From Myotis daubentonii (taxonomy: Eukaryota; Chordata; Mammalia; Chiroptera; Vespertilionidae), in the NCBI RefSeq assembly GCF_963259705.1, contig NC_081842.1:182718349-182782348 (forward strand): DNA of 64,000 nt, written 5' to 3'. The stretch's first letter is position 1. Each line of letters opens with the position of its first letter. The notes beneath the pieces were generated by a model. That model did no database searches, had not been told where the DNA came from, and was given only the letters and a program-made list of their open reading frames with translations. Made by a program: the position numbers and the translations under genes. This document shows, in pieces, positions 20,640-31,945 of the stretch.

Positions 20640-21915
20640 TTTATAGTGGCATTCTTGAATATACCATTTTGAGTAACAGTCCTGTGAAGGAGGAGGTGAT
20701 ATTCCCATTTTGCAGATGAGAAAACTGAGTGTTCCCATTCTATCAAGCTGCCTTCAGCCTTTGCTTTCCTTTCACAATTCTGGGGAAAGCTTCTCTGGTG
20801 GCGGGTGGAAGGGTGTGTCTGAAAGCACCAGTCCTGAGCAGGGTATGTATTAGGCTCACATGAGCCCTATCTTTGTCCACCTAAAATGACAAATGCTCAT
20901 TTTTATTTCTTTTTTAGGAAAAAACCTCAATAAAGTGTTTTGACATCTTTAGTAGCAGGAACATTGGAACAGAACATACTGTAATTAACTGCTTTCCTTT
21001 TAAATGAGGGTCAGACAAGACTCTGGCAGCAGCCACTAAGTCCTAAACAGCAGAGCTGGGTCTTGAACCCAAGGCTGCCTGACTCTTCGGACATCCTTAT
21101 CCTCTTTCCTGCCTCTCTTTCAGGGTCTTCTAAACAGCCTGAGGGAAGAAGGGGACTTAAAGGAAGAGGGAGGGCTTTTATCATACCCTGACTCCTGCAT
21201 CTTCCATATGAGGAAGATGGGGGAAATGCCTCCTCTTTTAAAAGCAAGCTGCTTGGGCTCGCCGAGTGTGGAGAGAGCCCGTTTTTGGTCCAGTTAGGCA
21301 TGCTTTGTGGTTTAACAGGTGCTGCAGGGGCAGACTCTTTTGTTGGAGGGCTCTGCATGCCCTCACCCTATGCAGACAGGACCAGCTTCAGCCTCCCTAT
21401 TAATTATGAACATTTCGAAATGTTCCCGACTATACCCAGCGTCCCTGCTCGTGAAACTCCCCAGGTCAGAGGCCACACATGTTTTGATTTTCTTATTTGA
21501 GGTATTATGTGTTCAAGGTAGATTTATGCTACAACCTTTGTTTATTGACTTGTACTTTTCCCTGTGAACCTAATGGAACATGACAGACGATATTTACAAG
21601 GCACGTGTTTCCGATTAAATCATGTGAGACATTAAAGCCCGATAAATGAAAGGCCCTTTGAAAGGCCAGGTTCAGAGAGAAGCAGGCAGCCCCTCGTGGG
21701 GCCTTGATGGTGGAGTTGCCCCACGCTGGCTGCAGAACTGTGGACGGTGGCAGGCCATCCCTTGGCTTGCATGGGACCCACTGGTCACTGGACCGAGGCT
21801 GCAGAGAAGTCTGAAAAGATGGACACGAAGAGAAAGCCCTTCTTACTCTCAAACTGTCACAATTAACTTGGTGACGAGGGACGAGGGACGAGGCAAGGGA
21901 AGAAAAGCTCCTTTT
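20640..21915. other. Unassigned, repeat-poor
   Basis: A small antisense MIR piece at 20695-20735 ('tgcagatgagaaaactgagt'). The rest, including AT-rich 20890-21010 and 21480-21660, has no repeat I can name. No supported exon. Confidence 0.5.
21480..21665. promoter_or_regulatory. Candidate conserved non-coding element
   Basis: AT-rich, repeat-free sequence with several homeodomain- or forkhead-like words ('tttgtttattgac', 'gattaaatcatg', 'cgataaatg') and no open frame of note. The call rests on composition and the absence of repeats. Conservation is not visible here. Confidence 0.2.
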
Positions 21916-22020
21916 TAGAGCACCTACTGTGTGCCAGGCTCTGTCACCTAAGTGCTCTTCTACAGAGTCCAGCTGAACTTCTCAACAACCTGAAGTTGTT
22001 ACCTTCTGGAAGGGGAAGTC
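21916..22020 (-). repeat. MIR fragment
   Basis: 'gagcacctactgtgtgccag' and 'tctcaacaacctgaagttgt' are antisense MIR. Confidence 0.7.
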
Positions 22021-22049
22021 AGAGCGGCATGGGGTTAGGAAGGTTGATT

Positions 22050-22180
22050 CAAGCCGCAGGGAGACTCTCAGGTCCTGACTGGCTCTGCCATTTACTGTCT
22101 GTGACTCTGGGCAAGTGACTTAACCTCATTAAGTCTTGGTTCCTTCACCTGGAAACTAGGGATAATGCTAACGTCTCTTA
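22050..22180 (+). repeat. MIR fragment
   Basis: 'gactctgggcaagtgactta', 'acctcattaagtcttggttc' and 'cttcacctggaaactaggga' are sense MIR. Confidence 0.8.
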
Positions 22181-22194
22181 TTACCCGTGCTCCC

Positions 22195-22310
22195 TAGTAC
22201 ACGAGCCAGCGTTCTAGTCCTTAGGAAACGGAGGCACAGAGAGGCAGAGTAACTTGCCTGTAGTGGGTGACATCCAGAACCCAGGTCTTGAGCTTCCAAA
22301 TCCTTTCCCG
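22195..22310 (-). repeat. MIR fragment
   Basis: 'ggaaacggaggcacagagag' and 'gcagagtaacttgcctgtag' are antisense MIR, so three MIR pieces of alternating orientation lie within 400 bases. Confidence 0.75.
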
Positions 22311-23000
22311 ATGCTGCTCGAGCTGCCCTAGTGGGGCTGTGCTGGCCAGCAGATGGCCAGTGAGGGCGGCCTGCTGAGTCCTGCACCAGGATGTGGGGTA
22401 TTCCCTAGGCCTTCCTCAGACTCCCTGGGAGCATTAATGGGAAAGCTCGGTAGGCAGGATTAGCCTAATCGGGAGTCTTTCCATGGAGGTCAATTAAAGG
22501 ATTTGGGTAAATATAAAAAGTGGAAACAGCTTGGGATGGAAGGCTTCCCCCACCCTCCCCCCCGCTCTCTCTCTTTCCCTCCCTCCCTCCGTCTCTCCAT
22601 CCTCCTCCCTCTCCTTCCCTACATTTGCCCCCCGTTGTCTCAGAAGGGGCCTGGGTGTGCTGTTGACCCATGGGACTGAGCATAACCAGAAGACCCCTTT
22701 CTTTCCTTTTTCTGGACACCTGGTGGCAGGTGACCTGAGAACTAATGAGATCAAGTTGGATTATTTTTTTATGTTTGAAATTTCTCTTTAGGACCTCTAA
22801 CTTGCTTAGCAGCATTATGGGAGCAGAGATGGGCAAAGAAGAGCAGGAAAGATGCCTCTCCCCTCCACCTCCCTGAATGGAAAAGCTTGCTCTTGGAAAC
22901 ATTGGCTTCCTCTGTGTGTAAGAGCCTTTACTGACCATCAGCGGCCATTCCCTGGAGATGGACATCTGATTTTCATCGGGTGGCAGGGGTCAGGCAGATT
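22310..23000. other. Unassigned, with C/T tract
   Basis: Positions 22545-22621 are a CCCT/CTCT-rich tract. Positions 22430-22510 are TAAT-rich and repeat-free ('gcctaatcggg', 'caattaaagg'). No gene. Confidence 0.5.
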
Positions 23001-23004
23001 CTGT

Positions 23005-23130
23005 GAGGTAATGGGGAACTGGTTTTGGAGTCAGCCAGCTTGGACTCACCCCTTGGCTCTGCCACTTGCCAGCTGGTACCTTGGGCAGGTAGCTCTTCTT
23101 CTGGGCCTTGGTGTCCTCATATGATAAAGT
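23005..23130 (+). repeat. MIR fragment
   Basis: 'gttttggagtcagccagctt', 'gccacttgccagctggtacc' and 'cttgggcaggtagctcttct' are sense MIR. Confidence 0.8.
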
Positions 23131-23329
23131 ACTGCCATGGGAGTCAGATGCTGTAGCAGATGTGAAGGTTCTGGACTGGGACCCATGCGAGCTAGAATCT
23201 GCCAGATTTTCCCAGGAGGCAGCACAGGGCCTAAGAAAGCCCTAAGAACAAAAGGCCTCCTTCATTTGTTGCCTGGTGTCCCATTAGGTGCCTGTTGGGA
23301 GTGGGTGTGAGTTCATGTCCCCCTGCTTA

Positions 23330-23465
23330 TTTTCTCTCCCCTAGCCTCCCTTTACTCATCTGTAAAATGGGGAAGAGAACCCCCTTTCTGCCTCCCAGGA
23401 GGTGGTGCATGTGAAAGCACTTGGGAGGCTGCAGACCATGCACATGCAGTGATAGTAGCCGTGAT
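23330..23465 (+). repeat. MIR fragment
   Basis: 'actcatctgtaaaatgggga' is the sense MIR core 3' side, followed by a worn tail. Confidence 0.65.
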
Positions 23466-23504
23466 CACGCTTTTGTGGAAGGTTCCAGAGAGCATCGCCT
23501 CCTT

Positions 23505-23645
23505 GACCCTCAGCACTCCTCTGGGGTGGCTGTCAGCTTTCTCACTGTGAGGCAGTACTGGGAGGGGAGGTGACTTGCTCAAGACTTGGGAGCTACTAGG
23601 TCCCACAGAGCCAGGATGTGAACTGAAGTCTGTCCCACTGCAGGT
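23505..23645 (-). repeat. MIR fragment
   Basis: 'tgaggcagtactgggagggg', 'aggtgacttgctcaagactt' and 'cacagagccaggatgtgaac' are antisense MIR. Confidence 0.75.
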
Positions 23646-23899
23646 CAGGCCTGCTCTGCCCTTGCCCTGATGCCCCACTCTCCGAAAAACCCTAGATTCC
23701 TGGAGTCAGAATGGCTCATGAGGCAGGAGGCTCCTCTAGCTCTCTCTGTCTTCAGTGAACTCTCCCCCTGCCCCTCGTTGCCCTTCCTTTCCCCTCCCTG
23801 CTTTTCGCTACCGTTTCTCTACTCACTTGGGCTGAGGGTGGTGTTGATGAGTGGTGCAAATGGGGTGTCCACTGAATAAAAAACTCTGTGAATGACCAA

Positions 23900-24080
23900 G
23901 GGAATGGCCCTACCACTACTCTGTGTGTTCTTGAGCAAGTTGGTTGCTTTCCCCCTCTGTGCCCTGATTTCTCCATCAATAAGTCAGGGTTGATGATACC
24001 TGCTTCATCCCTGCCACAAATGAGTTACAAGGGGTTAAAACGGACAGTGAGCAGGTGGGACCCAGTTAAAAGTGCTGTCA
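23900..24080 (+). repeat. MIR SINE
   Basis: 'gtgttcttgagcaagttggt', 'tgccctgatttctccatcaa' and 'ggttgatgatacctgcttca' follow MIR order. Confidence 0.75.
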
Positions 24081-24099
24081 GGCGGGTCTGTTAGGAGCA

Positions 24100-24735
24100 A
24101 GGTATCCTGGGAGAAGGCCCTGTATTCTGCAGCCTCAGCTGTGAGCAAACATCTCTTCCGTGGAGAGAGGCTTTTAAAGGCCACATAGAGTCTTAAAAGC
24201 ACAAGTGGGACTGAGGGAGAGGGTTTGTTTCTTTAGTAGGTAACACTGATTCTCAGAACAAGCTAAACAAATCCCCCCTTATTGGAGAATGTTGCTTGGG
24301 GCTAGGCTTGATTAAAATCGGAAAATCTAAGAGGCTTAAATGTGTGCGGTTTGGGTTGTGGAGGGATCTGGAGTGCTTTGCTCTGCTCTACGTCTCCCGG
24401 GCCGCGGTTATAGAATTGTGAGACCACAGAGGGTCTGTGGCAGTGAATGGCCATCCAGCACCTCCTTTGCCCAGCGTGGAGCTGGAAAGCCTTCCATTCC
24501 CAGGCAGGCGGAGTCCAGCGCACCTCCCCAGGCTCCAATAGCCTTGGGTTGGGAGGTTTGTGTTAAGAGCTGTGTGGGGATCAGTTTGCTCCTTGGACCC
24601 TGGGACAGAGGCTGTCCTGTTACTCTCAGAGACCCTCAGCCCTGTGCCCGTCTACTCGGGATGGAGGACTCATGCTTTTCAGCAGCTCTGGATGCCAGGG
24701 GCGGGGCCAGGTACCCTGTACAGGTATCTCCTGTA
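24100..24735. other. Unassigned sequence
   Basis: No gene. AT-richer 24150-24330 is repeat-free as far as I can tell; the rest is GC-rich with spurious frames. Confidence 0.5.
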
Positions 24736-24739
24736 CATC

Positions 24740-24890
24740 TCTCTGTCTTGTTCCCTCCTCTGTAACATGGGGATAATGACAGTGCCTGCTTCAAAGGGCG
24801 GTGGTGACAGTAAAGGGAAAGACGTGCCTAGAAAGAGCCTGGAACAGGGCCAGGCATAAGGTAATGCACAGTAAACATCAGCTCCCATGA
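24740..24890 (+). repeat. MIR fragment
   Basis: 'cctctgtaacatggggataa', 'tgacagtgcctgcttcaaag' and 'gaacagggccaggcataagg' are sense MIR. Confidence 0.8.
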
Positions 24891-24894
24891 GACC

Positions 24895-25030
24895 CTGCCA
24901 GCAAGGGATGGAATTACACTTACATTGAATGTGACTGAGGCTTACAGGTAAAGTCGTTTGCTGGCGTTTGTGAGTGGCAAACAGGGGCTCAAGTCTGGGT
25001 CCAGATGACTTGGAAGCCAGAAGTCTGTTA
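24895..25030 (-). repeat. MIR fragment
   Basis: 'gtgactgaggcttacaggta' with 'aggggctcaagtctgggtcc' is worn antisense MIR, lying tail-to-tail with the copy at 24740. Confidence 0.6.
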
Positions 25031-25600
25031 AAAGACAAGAGCCTCGATGCCATGCTACCCTTTAGGCAGTAGGAGCACCCCCACAAGGGGACAAGCTGTC
25101 GTCGTCTCCAAGGCCACTTTCTCCCATCAGCCCTGTGGACAGGCCGGGCTTCTGAGGACAGGATCGCGAGGTTGTGGGAAGTTTAGCAGACTGGCCAGGG
25201 GTGGCTCTTGGCTTAGGATTTTATGGCCATGCAGAGAACGTGGCGAGAATCTTCTGTGGCTGACTCCCAAGGCAGACGGTCCCTTACTGGCACAATTGTT
25301 CCTCATTAATTGGGCTGGGTTAAGTTTTAGGGCAGACTGCCTAGTGGCAGTCACCCCTAAGCTGGAGAACAGCCCCACCTTGCACCCTTGCTACCTGGGA
25401 TTGCCAGCAGGAGTGCCCTGGGCCTAGGCTGTGAGTGTGACTCAGGCCCATAGCTGGTAGCTCAGGGTCAGCCATCTCTCTCCCCTGTTTCTACCCCAGG
25501 CAGGAAGCCCTGCTACCCCATGCCACAGGCCACAGATCTATGCTTCCCCCCACTTTTGGGCAAGGGGACAGATGCAAGGGGAAGGCTGCCCTCACGGAGC
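25030..25600. other. Unassigned sequence
   Basis: No gene or named repeat. Open frames at 25047-25427 look compositional. Confidence 0.5.
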
Positions 25601-25604
25601 TGAT

Positions 25605-25708
25605 GTTTACTGTACACTGATTCCACACCTGGCACTCTAAGCTCTTCTTTTCTATTAACTCACTTAGCCCTATGAAGTGGTACTATTATTATCCCCATTT
25701 TACAGGCC
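25605..25708 (-). repeat. MIR fragment
   Basis: 'attaactcacttagccctat', 'gaagtggtactattattatc' and 'cccattttacaggccaggaa' are antisense MIR. Confidence 0.8.
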
Positions 25709-25924
25709 AGGAAAGAGCCTTGGCATCCTCCTGGAGGGGCCGCCTGGCTGCGGAGGAGCACTGACCTTGGAGCCAGGACTGGACTTCAGCCCCAGCCCCA
25801 GCCCCATCCGGACCCTGTACTGCCCAACTGCCCCTGATGGAAAGCGTGGAAAGGAATTTGAGGTAGAAGTCACTTAAGTGAGCAAATGCAGGGAGGGAGA
25901 AATATGTGAAGCCCACCTGCCTGC

Positions 25925-26010
25925 CTCCTATAAACATTTATTAAATGCTTACTGTTTGCTGGGCGTTGTGCCACGGGTGGGGCACTGGGCTGATTGTGGA
26001 GGAAGCTGGG
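25925..26010 (-). repeat. L2 3' fragment
   Basis: 'aaacatttattaaatgctta' and 'ctgtttgctgggcgttgtgc' are antisense L2. Confidence 0.75.
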
Positions 26011-26099
26011 ATTTCTGATAGCGGTATAGTAGCTAATGGTCGTGCAGTCTTTAGTTTTCAAACAAAGTGTGTTCCTAGCATTCTCTTTTTTGACTCAGG

Positions 26100-26290
26100 C
26101 AGAAGATTCTGATGGTTAAGAGCCAGGATTTGGAGCCAGACTCCATGCTTTGAACTCCGAGTCCACCACTTACCAGCTTGGGGCAATCACTTCTTTCTGT
26201 GCCTCAGTTTCTGCACTTATAAAATGGGATAATAATAGGGCTTAGGACAGTGCCTGACATATGACGAGTGCTCTCAGTAAATGTTCCTCT
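26100..26290 (+). repeat. MIR SINE
   Basis: Nearly complete and well preserved: 'tggttaagagccaggatttg', 'gtgcctcagtttctgcactt', 'ataaaatgggataataatag' and 'agtgcctgacatatgacgag'. Confidence 0.9.
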
Positions 26291-26389
26291 TGACAGGAGA
26301 GGAGGGTGTGGGACAGAAGGGGCAGAGGTAGAGCCGACTGTAAGCTCTAGAGGCTTCAAATCCCAAAGTTCCTCTTCTTCATTTTTTTC

Positions 26390-26800
26390 TGTGTTTTTTA
26401 TTTATTTTTAAAATTAAATTTATCAGGGTGACATTGGTCAACATGATCATACTGGTTTCAGGTGTGGGTTTCTATGTTACAAGATCTGTATATTGTACCA
26501 TGTGCCTACCACCCAAAGTCAAGTCTTCTCCTGTACCATATATTAGGACCCCTTCTCCCTCCCTTTTCTCTTGCAGTCACCACACTGCTGTTTGTGTTCA
26601 CGAATTTCAGTATTATATTCCACGTATGAGGGAAATCATATGGGTCTTAGCTTTTTTTTGAGTGACTTATCTCAACGTAATGTTCTCAAGGCCCATCCAT
26701 GTTGTTGCAAATGGCAGTATTTCATCCTTTCTTATGGCTGGGTAGTATTCCATCGTGTATATGTACCACATCTTCTTTATCCAGTCCTCTATTGCAGGGA
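26390..26800 (-). repeat. Old L1 3' end
   Basis: 'aatttatcagggtgacattg', 'ctaccacccaaagtcaagtc' and 'gggtagtattccatcgtgta' run from the 3' end of an L1 back towards ORF2 in antisense. Confidence 0.85.
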
Positions 26801-26869
26801 CCAAAGTTCTTCTTTATTGGAGAAGAAGACTGTCCCAGTCAGGAGTTCAAAACCCTGCCAAAACCCCAG

Positions 26870-27810
26870 TGAGGTGCCACAGCACGCCCCCTAGGATGGC
26901 GACAATAAAAAAGACAGACAACAAGTGTCGGCGAGGATGTGGAGAATTTAGAATCCTCATATACTATTGGTGGGATGTAAAATGGTGCAGCTGCTATGGA
27001 AACAGTCTGGCAGTTCCTCAAAAGCTTAATCATAAAGTTACCGTAGGACCCAGCAATTCCACTCCTAGGTTGATACCCAGGAGAACTGAAAGCATACATC
27101 TGTGCAAAACTTGTACATAAATGTTAATAGCAATATTATTCACCATAGCCCCAAAGTGGACACAACCCAAAATGTCCATCACTTGATGAATGGATAAACA
27201 AAAATATAGTTTATCCACACAATGGAATATTATTCAGTCATAAAAAGTAATGAAATACTGATATATGTTACAACATGGCTGAACCTTAAAAATATTATGC
27301 TAAGTGAAAGAAGCCCGATACAGAAGGCCACCTATTGCATGATTCCATTTGTATGAAATGCCCAGAACAGGCAACTCTGTAGAGAGAGGAAGTAGGTTAG
27401 TGGTTGCCAGGGGCCGGGGGGAGGGGGAAATAGAGAATGATTGCTAATAGATATGGGGTTTATTTTGGGGCTGATGAAAATGTTCTGTAATGCCCTGGCC
27501 AGGTAGCTCAGTTGGTTAGAGCGTCATCCTGATGTGCCAAGGTTGCGGGTTTGATCTCTGGTCAGGGCATATACAAGAAGCAACCAAAGAATGCATCAAT
27601 GGCTGGACCAACAAATCGATGTTTCTCTTTCTCTCTCTCTCTCTCAAATCAATAAATAAAATGTAAAAAAAAAAAAAAGAAAATAAAGTGTTCTGTAATT
27701 AGGTAGTGGCAATAGGTGTAGAGCTCTGAGAATATACTAACAACCACTAAATAGTACACTTTAAAAGGGTGATTCTTATGGTATAGGAATTATGTGTCAA
27801 TTTAAAAAAT
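26870..27810 (+). repeat. Old L1 3' end, split by a SINE
   Basis: Sense L1 from the end of ORF2 ('gtcggcgaggatgtggagaa', 'cacaatggaatattattcag') through the 3' UTR ('acactttaaaagggtgattc'). It faces the antisense L1 at 26390-26800 5'-to-5'; both have their own 3' ends, so they are two insertions. The SINE at 27492 interrupts it. Confidence 0.88.
27492..27688 (+). repeat. Bat tRNA-SINE (second head type), 11-bp target duplication
   Basis: The head 'ggtagctcagttggttagag' and B-box-like 'gcgggtttgatctctgg' are strongly tRNA-like and differ from the Ves head. 'tgttctgtaat' lies at 27481-27491 and 27689-27699, the first copy sharing its last base with the SINE start. Young copy with CT-rich and A-rich tail. 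Confidence 0.94.
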
Positions 27811-28280
27811 TAAGGAAAATGAAAGCCCTGCCAGATCAGACCCCTCGACCTCCTCTGTGGATGTGCACCCCTTCTGTGCTTCAGGCAGCAACACCCGGTG
27901 TAGCCACGCCTTTATGCATGAGCTTCTCTGTCCTGTTCCTCTGAGACAGGCTGTCTGGGGCCATGAATTAACTCTTCAAAGGCAGTATCTCAGGAGGATT
28001 GCAGCTGCTGAGCCTTGCATTCTTCCACTCCCACTTCTTCCCCTGGGTTTCAGTTTTCTTACCTGAAAATGTGGTGTAGGACTGTTGTGAGGGGGAATGA
28101 GGACAGGCAGGGGCCCGGGGTGGGTATCCAGAAGCATCTGATTTCTCCATTATGCATTAGTTCCTCCAGGTTGAGTGCCTTGCACACTGTAGGTGTTCCA
28201 GAATGTTTGGGGTAGTGGAGCTCAGGGCTGGCTGAATGTGTAGCTGGGTTCTGCCATTACCTGCCAGAGGCAGCCCAGCT
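27811..28280. other. Unassigned, possible MIR remnants
   Basis: MIR-like words near 28045-28070 ('tcagttttcttacctgaaaa') and 28165-28200. No gene. Confidence 0.45.
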
Positions 28281-28284
28281 CAGA

Positions 28285-28405
28285 GTCCTGGCTGTAAGTC
28301 AGGGGGCCTGGATTTGAACCCCAGCTCTTCTCCTTCTAGCTGAGTGACCTTTGCAGATCACTCAACCTCTCTATGCTTCAGTGTCATCTTTAATAGACAC
28401 AGGCT
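28285..28405 (+). repeat. MIR fragment
   Basis: 'gcctggatttgaaccccagc', 'tagctgagtgacctttgcag' and 'cacaggctgtgacaggc' are sense MIR. Confidence 0.8.
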
Positions 28406-28414
28406 GTGACAGGC

Positions 28415-29034
28415 ATGATATGGACTGAATTGTCTCCTCCTGCCCCGTTCATATGTTGAAGCCCTATCCTTAGTGTGCTGGTGTTTGGTTGGAGATGGGG
28501 CCCTTGGGACATAATTAGGTTTATTTATTTATTTATTTTTAAATATATTTTATTGATTTTTTACAGAGAGGAAGGGAGAGGGATAGACAGAAACATTGAT
28601 GAGAGAGAAACATCGATCAGCTGCCTCCTGCACACCCCCTAACTGGGGATGTGCCCGCAACCAAGGTACATGCCCTTGACCAGAATCGAAACTGGGACCC
28701 TTCAGTCCACAGGCCAAGGCTCTATCCTCTGAGCCAAACTGGTTAGGGCCATAATTAGGTTTAGATGGGGTCACGAGTGTGGGGCTCTCATAATGAAATT
28801 AGTGCCCCAATAAGAAGAGACACCAGAGAGCTCTCCCTTCCTCTCTTTCTCTGCTGTATGGATACACATTGAGAAGGGCGGCCATCTACAAACCAGGAAG
28901 AGAGCCCTCACCAGAAACTGACCATGTGCCACCCTGATCTCAGTTTTTCAGCCTCCAGAACTGTGAGAAATAAATGTCTGTTTAAGACCCTCAGACTACG
29001 GCAGTTTGTTGTGGCAGCCCAAGCTGACGAAGAC
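28415..29034 (+). repeat. MLT1-type ERVL-MaLR LTR, split by a SINE
   Basis: Starts 'tgatatggactgaattgtct', continues 'ttcatatgttgaagccctat' and 'gaagggcggccatctacaaa', and ends 'ggcagcccaagctgacgaag'. 'agaactgtgagaaataaatg' contains the LTR's AATAAA polyadenylation signal. A solitary, ancient, non-functional LTR with no retroviral genes nearby. Confidence 0.85.
28524..28749 (-). repeat. Ves SINE inside the LTR, 14-bp target duplication
   Basis: Full antisense Ves copy. 'cataattaggttta' is repeated at 28510-28523 and 28750-28763, and removing the insertion restores continuous MLT1 sequence. Confidence 0.95.
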
Positions 29035-29139
29035 AAGGCGTTAAAAACAATAATGACTGTACAGCTTGCAGCGCAGTGCTTGGCATGTGGTGAGCACACC
29101 TGCTATTACTGGTAGGTGGCTCCTTTTAAGACTGTGATG

Positions 29140-29270
29140 GTCATTAGTAGGTGTAGGACCTTGGGCGAGTCACTTCACTCCCTGAGCTGTTTTCCTCCTC
29201 CGTAGAATGAGATTGAGATGCCGCCCACAAAGGGCTGTGCCATGGGTGAGATAAGATAATCTAGATCGAG
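29140..29270 (+). repeat. MIR fragment
   Basis: 'ggaccttgggcgagtcactt', 'cactccctgagctgttttcc' and 'gtgagataagataatctaga' are sense MIR. Confidence 0.75.
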
Positions 29271-30260
29271 GGGCTTGTGGACAGAAATGGCGTGCCTGCA
29301 GAAGAGACTGGGTGTTTATGGAATGGAAGTGATGGGTAAACCCTGCAGGGAAATGTGGACGAAGTGTGTGTCAACAGCGCTGTGTGGATGACAGCCGGTG
29401 CAGAGGGCACTCCTGGCTGGGAAGCTTTCCATGTGGCCTTCTCAAGAAGTTACCGGCAGCAGCATCTGTCTGCCTGTACCCAAGTGGCAACCGCCTCGCA
29501 GAGGTCCCTGGGCTTGACCCCAGGGGCTGGTGTTCTGGGCTTACAGGTGTCTCATCACTGAATGAAGCCAGGAGGAGAAGAAGAGGAAGCAGGGCCAGTG
29601 CCCACAGGCAGCCATGTGTGCTCAGATGTGGGAGGGGAGGACAGCCCGCAGACAGCTCGTGACTTTGCCTTTCAGTATGTCGGACCCTAAGTAAGGGAGA
29701 ACCTTGGGTAACAGAAACCTCACTGGCTCTGGCCAATAGCGGCCCTTGGGGAGATGAGGAGACCTAGAAGCACGAGTCCAGTTGGCTCCTATCCCTGCTC
29801 CGTGACATCAGGACTCGCAAGTCTCCAATGGAAAATCACTGTCTGGAACTCCTTCCGAGTCACCCTCTGGTGCGTGTCTCAAGGGACTGTTGCCTGTTGC
29901 CTTTGTCTTCAGAGCTGTGGGCTGAGGTTGTCCTCCCCAGCCCAGACATCTCCCCCAGCTCACACATCCGTACCGGAATGGAGGGAGGGGCATGTTCCGG
30001 GAGAGTTTATGGGATTTTCTGGTCGGTCCTTTAATCGTGTCCTGTTTGTTTGCTGTCTGGTCTGGGGTGGTGGGGTGGGGAGCCCTTGGAATGTTGGCCT
30101 GAGTAGCACAGAGGCCTCTCTGGGACAGAGGAGGACAGACGTCAGAAAATGGACATGGAGACAGGGAGGTTTTCAAATGGAAAGAGTAAGGGGTTTGGTT
30201 GCTAGAATAACTCTGGTCTGGCCCCATCCCATAGGCCTATGTATTTCAGAGAGGTGCATT
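29271..30260. other. Unassigned sequence
   Basis: GC-rich, with overlapping frames on both strands up to 173 codons (29754-30275). None resembles a protein I know, and overlapping frames on both strands argue for chance. Confidence 0.5.
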
Positions 30261-30264
30261 GACT

Positions 30265-30490
30265 GTTGTGGTTAGAATCCCTGGGTTTGAGCCCAGCTCC
30301 ACCTCTGATGGACTCTGTGACCTCAGCAAGTTTCTTAACCTCTCTGTGCCTCCATTCCCTCATATGTGAAATAATAATAGTAGCACCTACCTCATAGGTT
30401 GTTGTTAGGATGAAGTGAGGCGATAACATGGAAAAGCACTTAGAACACAGTGTCCGGCACAGAGTAAGTGCTAAACAAAGTCAGCTGGGC
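30265..30490 (+). repeat. MIR SINE
   Basis: Very well preserved: 'ggtttgagcccagctccacc', 'taacctctctgtgcctccat', 'gttgttgttaggatgaagtg' and 'cacagagtaagtgctaaaca'. Confidence 0.92.
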
Positions 30491-30689
30491 TGTGCAAGAG
30501 GTGTGGATGAGGGTAGGTCCTTCCAGCAGAACTGTTTCTCCTTCAGCTCCACTGACACTCAGCCCTTTGTACGGCCAAGCCCTCTTCTGGGAATGGGTCC
30601 AATCCTCTGAGCCTACCCCAGGAATGCTCACAGCTTGGGCAAGGGAGTTCTCAAGCACAGACAGTGGCTGCCCAGAGGAGGGGAAGTAA

Positions 30690-30795
30690 AAAAGGCAATA
30701 CTGGACTGTGTTTTGAAGGATGAATAGGAGTTCCTTAGGCAGAGTGGTGGGGAGCAATTGCATGTGTTAGGCGAGTAGAGTAGGAAGTGAAAGTG
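30690..30795 (-). repeat. L2 internal fragment
   Basis: 'gttttgaaggatgaatagga' and 'gttccttaggcagagtggtg' match an antisense L2 segment upstream of the usual 3' tip. Confidence 0.6.
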
Positions 30796-31719
30796 GAGAA
30801 TGGGGTGACAAGTCTGGTGACCTTCTCACAAGGGTAACCTTGAATGTCGAGCTAAGGAAGCCTGAACTCTGCCCAGTAGACAGGGGGAACAATTGTAAGG
30901 CTTTAGGTGTTGTCTTTCCCCCCAGTTTTCTTACATAACCCACCACTGCATCATTCTCAGGTTGTGTGATGTGTGACTGTCTTCCCCATTACCTGGTTAG
31001 TGTCCACAAGGTTTATGCCCTGCTTCCGCCCAGCTCTCTTTCGCAGTCTTGAGGGAAGTAGGGCTCAGGAGTTAGTGAGTTCAATTATTAGTTGACCTAA
31101 TGAACCTGGATCCACCTCCTGTAAAACCCTGGGCACCACACTAGGCACAGTGGAGGGGCTCTGTTCCAGCCAGAGGTGGTTCTCCCAAGAGGCCATCACT
31201 CAAGGTCAGAAGGCTGTCACTCATGAGACAGAGAGTTGTACGAGCGGAAGACCAGTTCCAGCTAGGGAACCTGGCCAGGCTAGTGGGGGAGGTGGGCCTT
31301 GGAGCATGGGTGGGAAGGGGACTCCAGGCAGCACCATCAGCGTGGGCAAAGGCCCAGGTGTGGGGAAGCAGAGGGCACACATGAGAAGCAGCAGTGAGTT
31401 CTGCTTGACTGGAGGGAAGGGTACTGGAGGGAATGGAGAGAAATGAGGTTGGAGGGCCTGAGGCCAGGCCAGGAGGGGTGGGGAGCAGGGAAGTTTCGTT
31501 TGTTCCCAGGCAGCTTTTAGTGGTGCTGTTCTTTGGAGAAGGGGCATAGAGTGAATTTATCAGTCTTTAAGGTGGGGGTGGGTCATGGATCCTGTTTTTG
31601 CAGAAAGGTGACTTATTATGAAGCCATTATAAAAATCCTCAGAGATTTCTGCCTTAATGAAGGAGGCAATTTTTCTCCCATAGATTCTTTAAAACTTGGG
31701 TTTCAAGCGGGGACTAGCG

Positions 31720-31910
31720 ACACATAATTTATTTCTCCTGGTGCTTGATCTGAGATCCCTTGGGAAAGAACAGGAAAGAATTAGTGAGCTCTATATTACA
31801 ATTTAATTGCTTGAAGGAAAAATATTATTTTTTATTGTTAGCCATTAGCTGCTTCTAGTTTTATTAAATTCAACGCTCTGCTGCGCACAGCATTAGCCAC
31901 TTGGAGCCCC
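31720..31910. promoter_or_regulatory. Candidate conserved non-coding element
   Basis: A repeat-free AT-rich block in a GC-richer setting, dense in homeodomain core words ('acaatttaattgc', 'gccattagctgc', 'gcattagccac', 'ttattaaattc'). It has no open frame. I infer a possible enhancer from composition only; conservation cannot be seen here. Confidence 0.25.
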
Positions 31911-31945
31911 CCAGCTCCCCGAGGGGAGGAAAACCCTTAGAATCG

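Noticed and set aside
27492..27570. Possible tRNA gene (clear A- and B-box-like motifs)
   Set aside because: It is the head of a tRNA-derived SINE, with a SINE body, tail and target duplication; the cloverleaf is incomplete.
28415..29034. Possible endogenous retrovirus with genes
   Set aside because: Only a solitary LTR is present; no gag, pol or env sequence was recognised on either side.
28916..29115. Short frame resembling a small protein
   Set aside because: It lies mostly in the 3' half of the MLT1 LTR; an LTR by-product.
29754..30275. 173-codon frame on the plus strand with a 139-codon antisense frame
   Set aside because: Double-strand openness in GC-rich DNA is expected by chance; the 3' end runs into a MIR.
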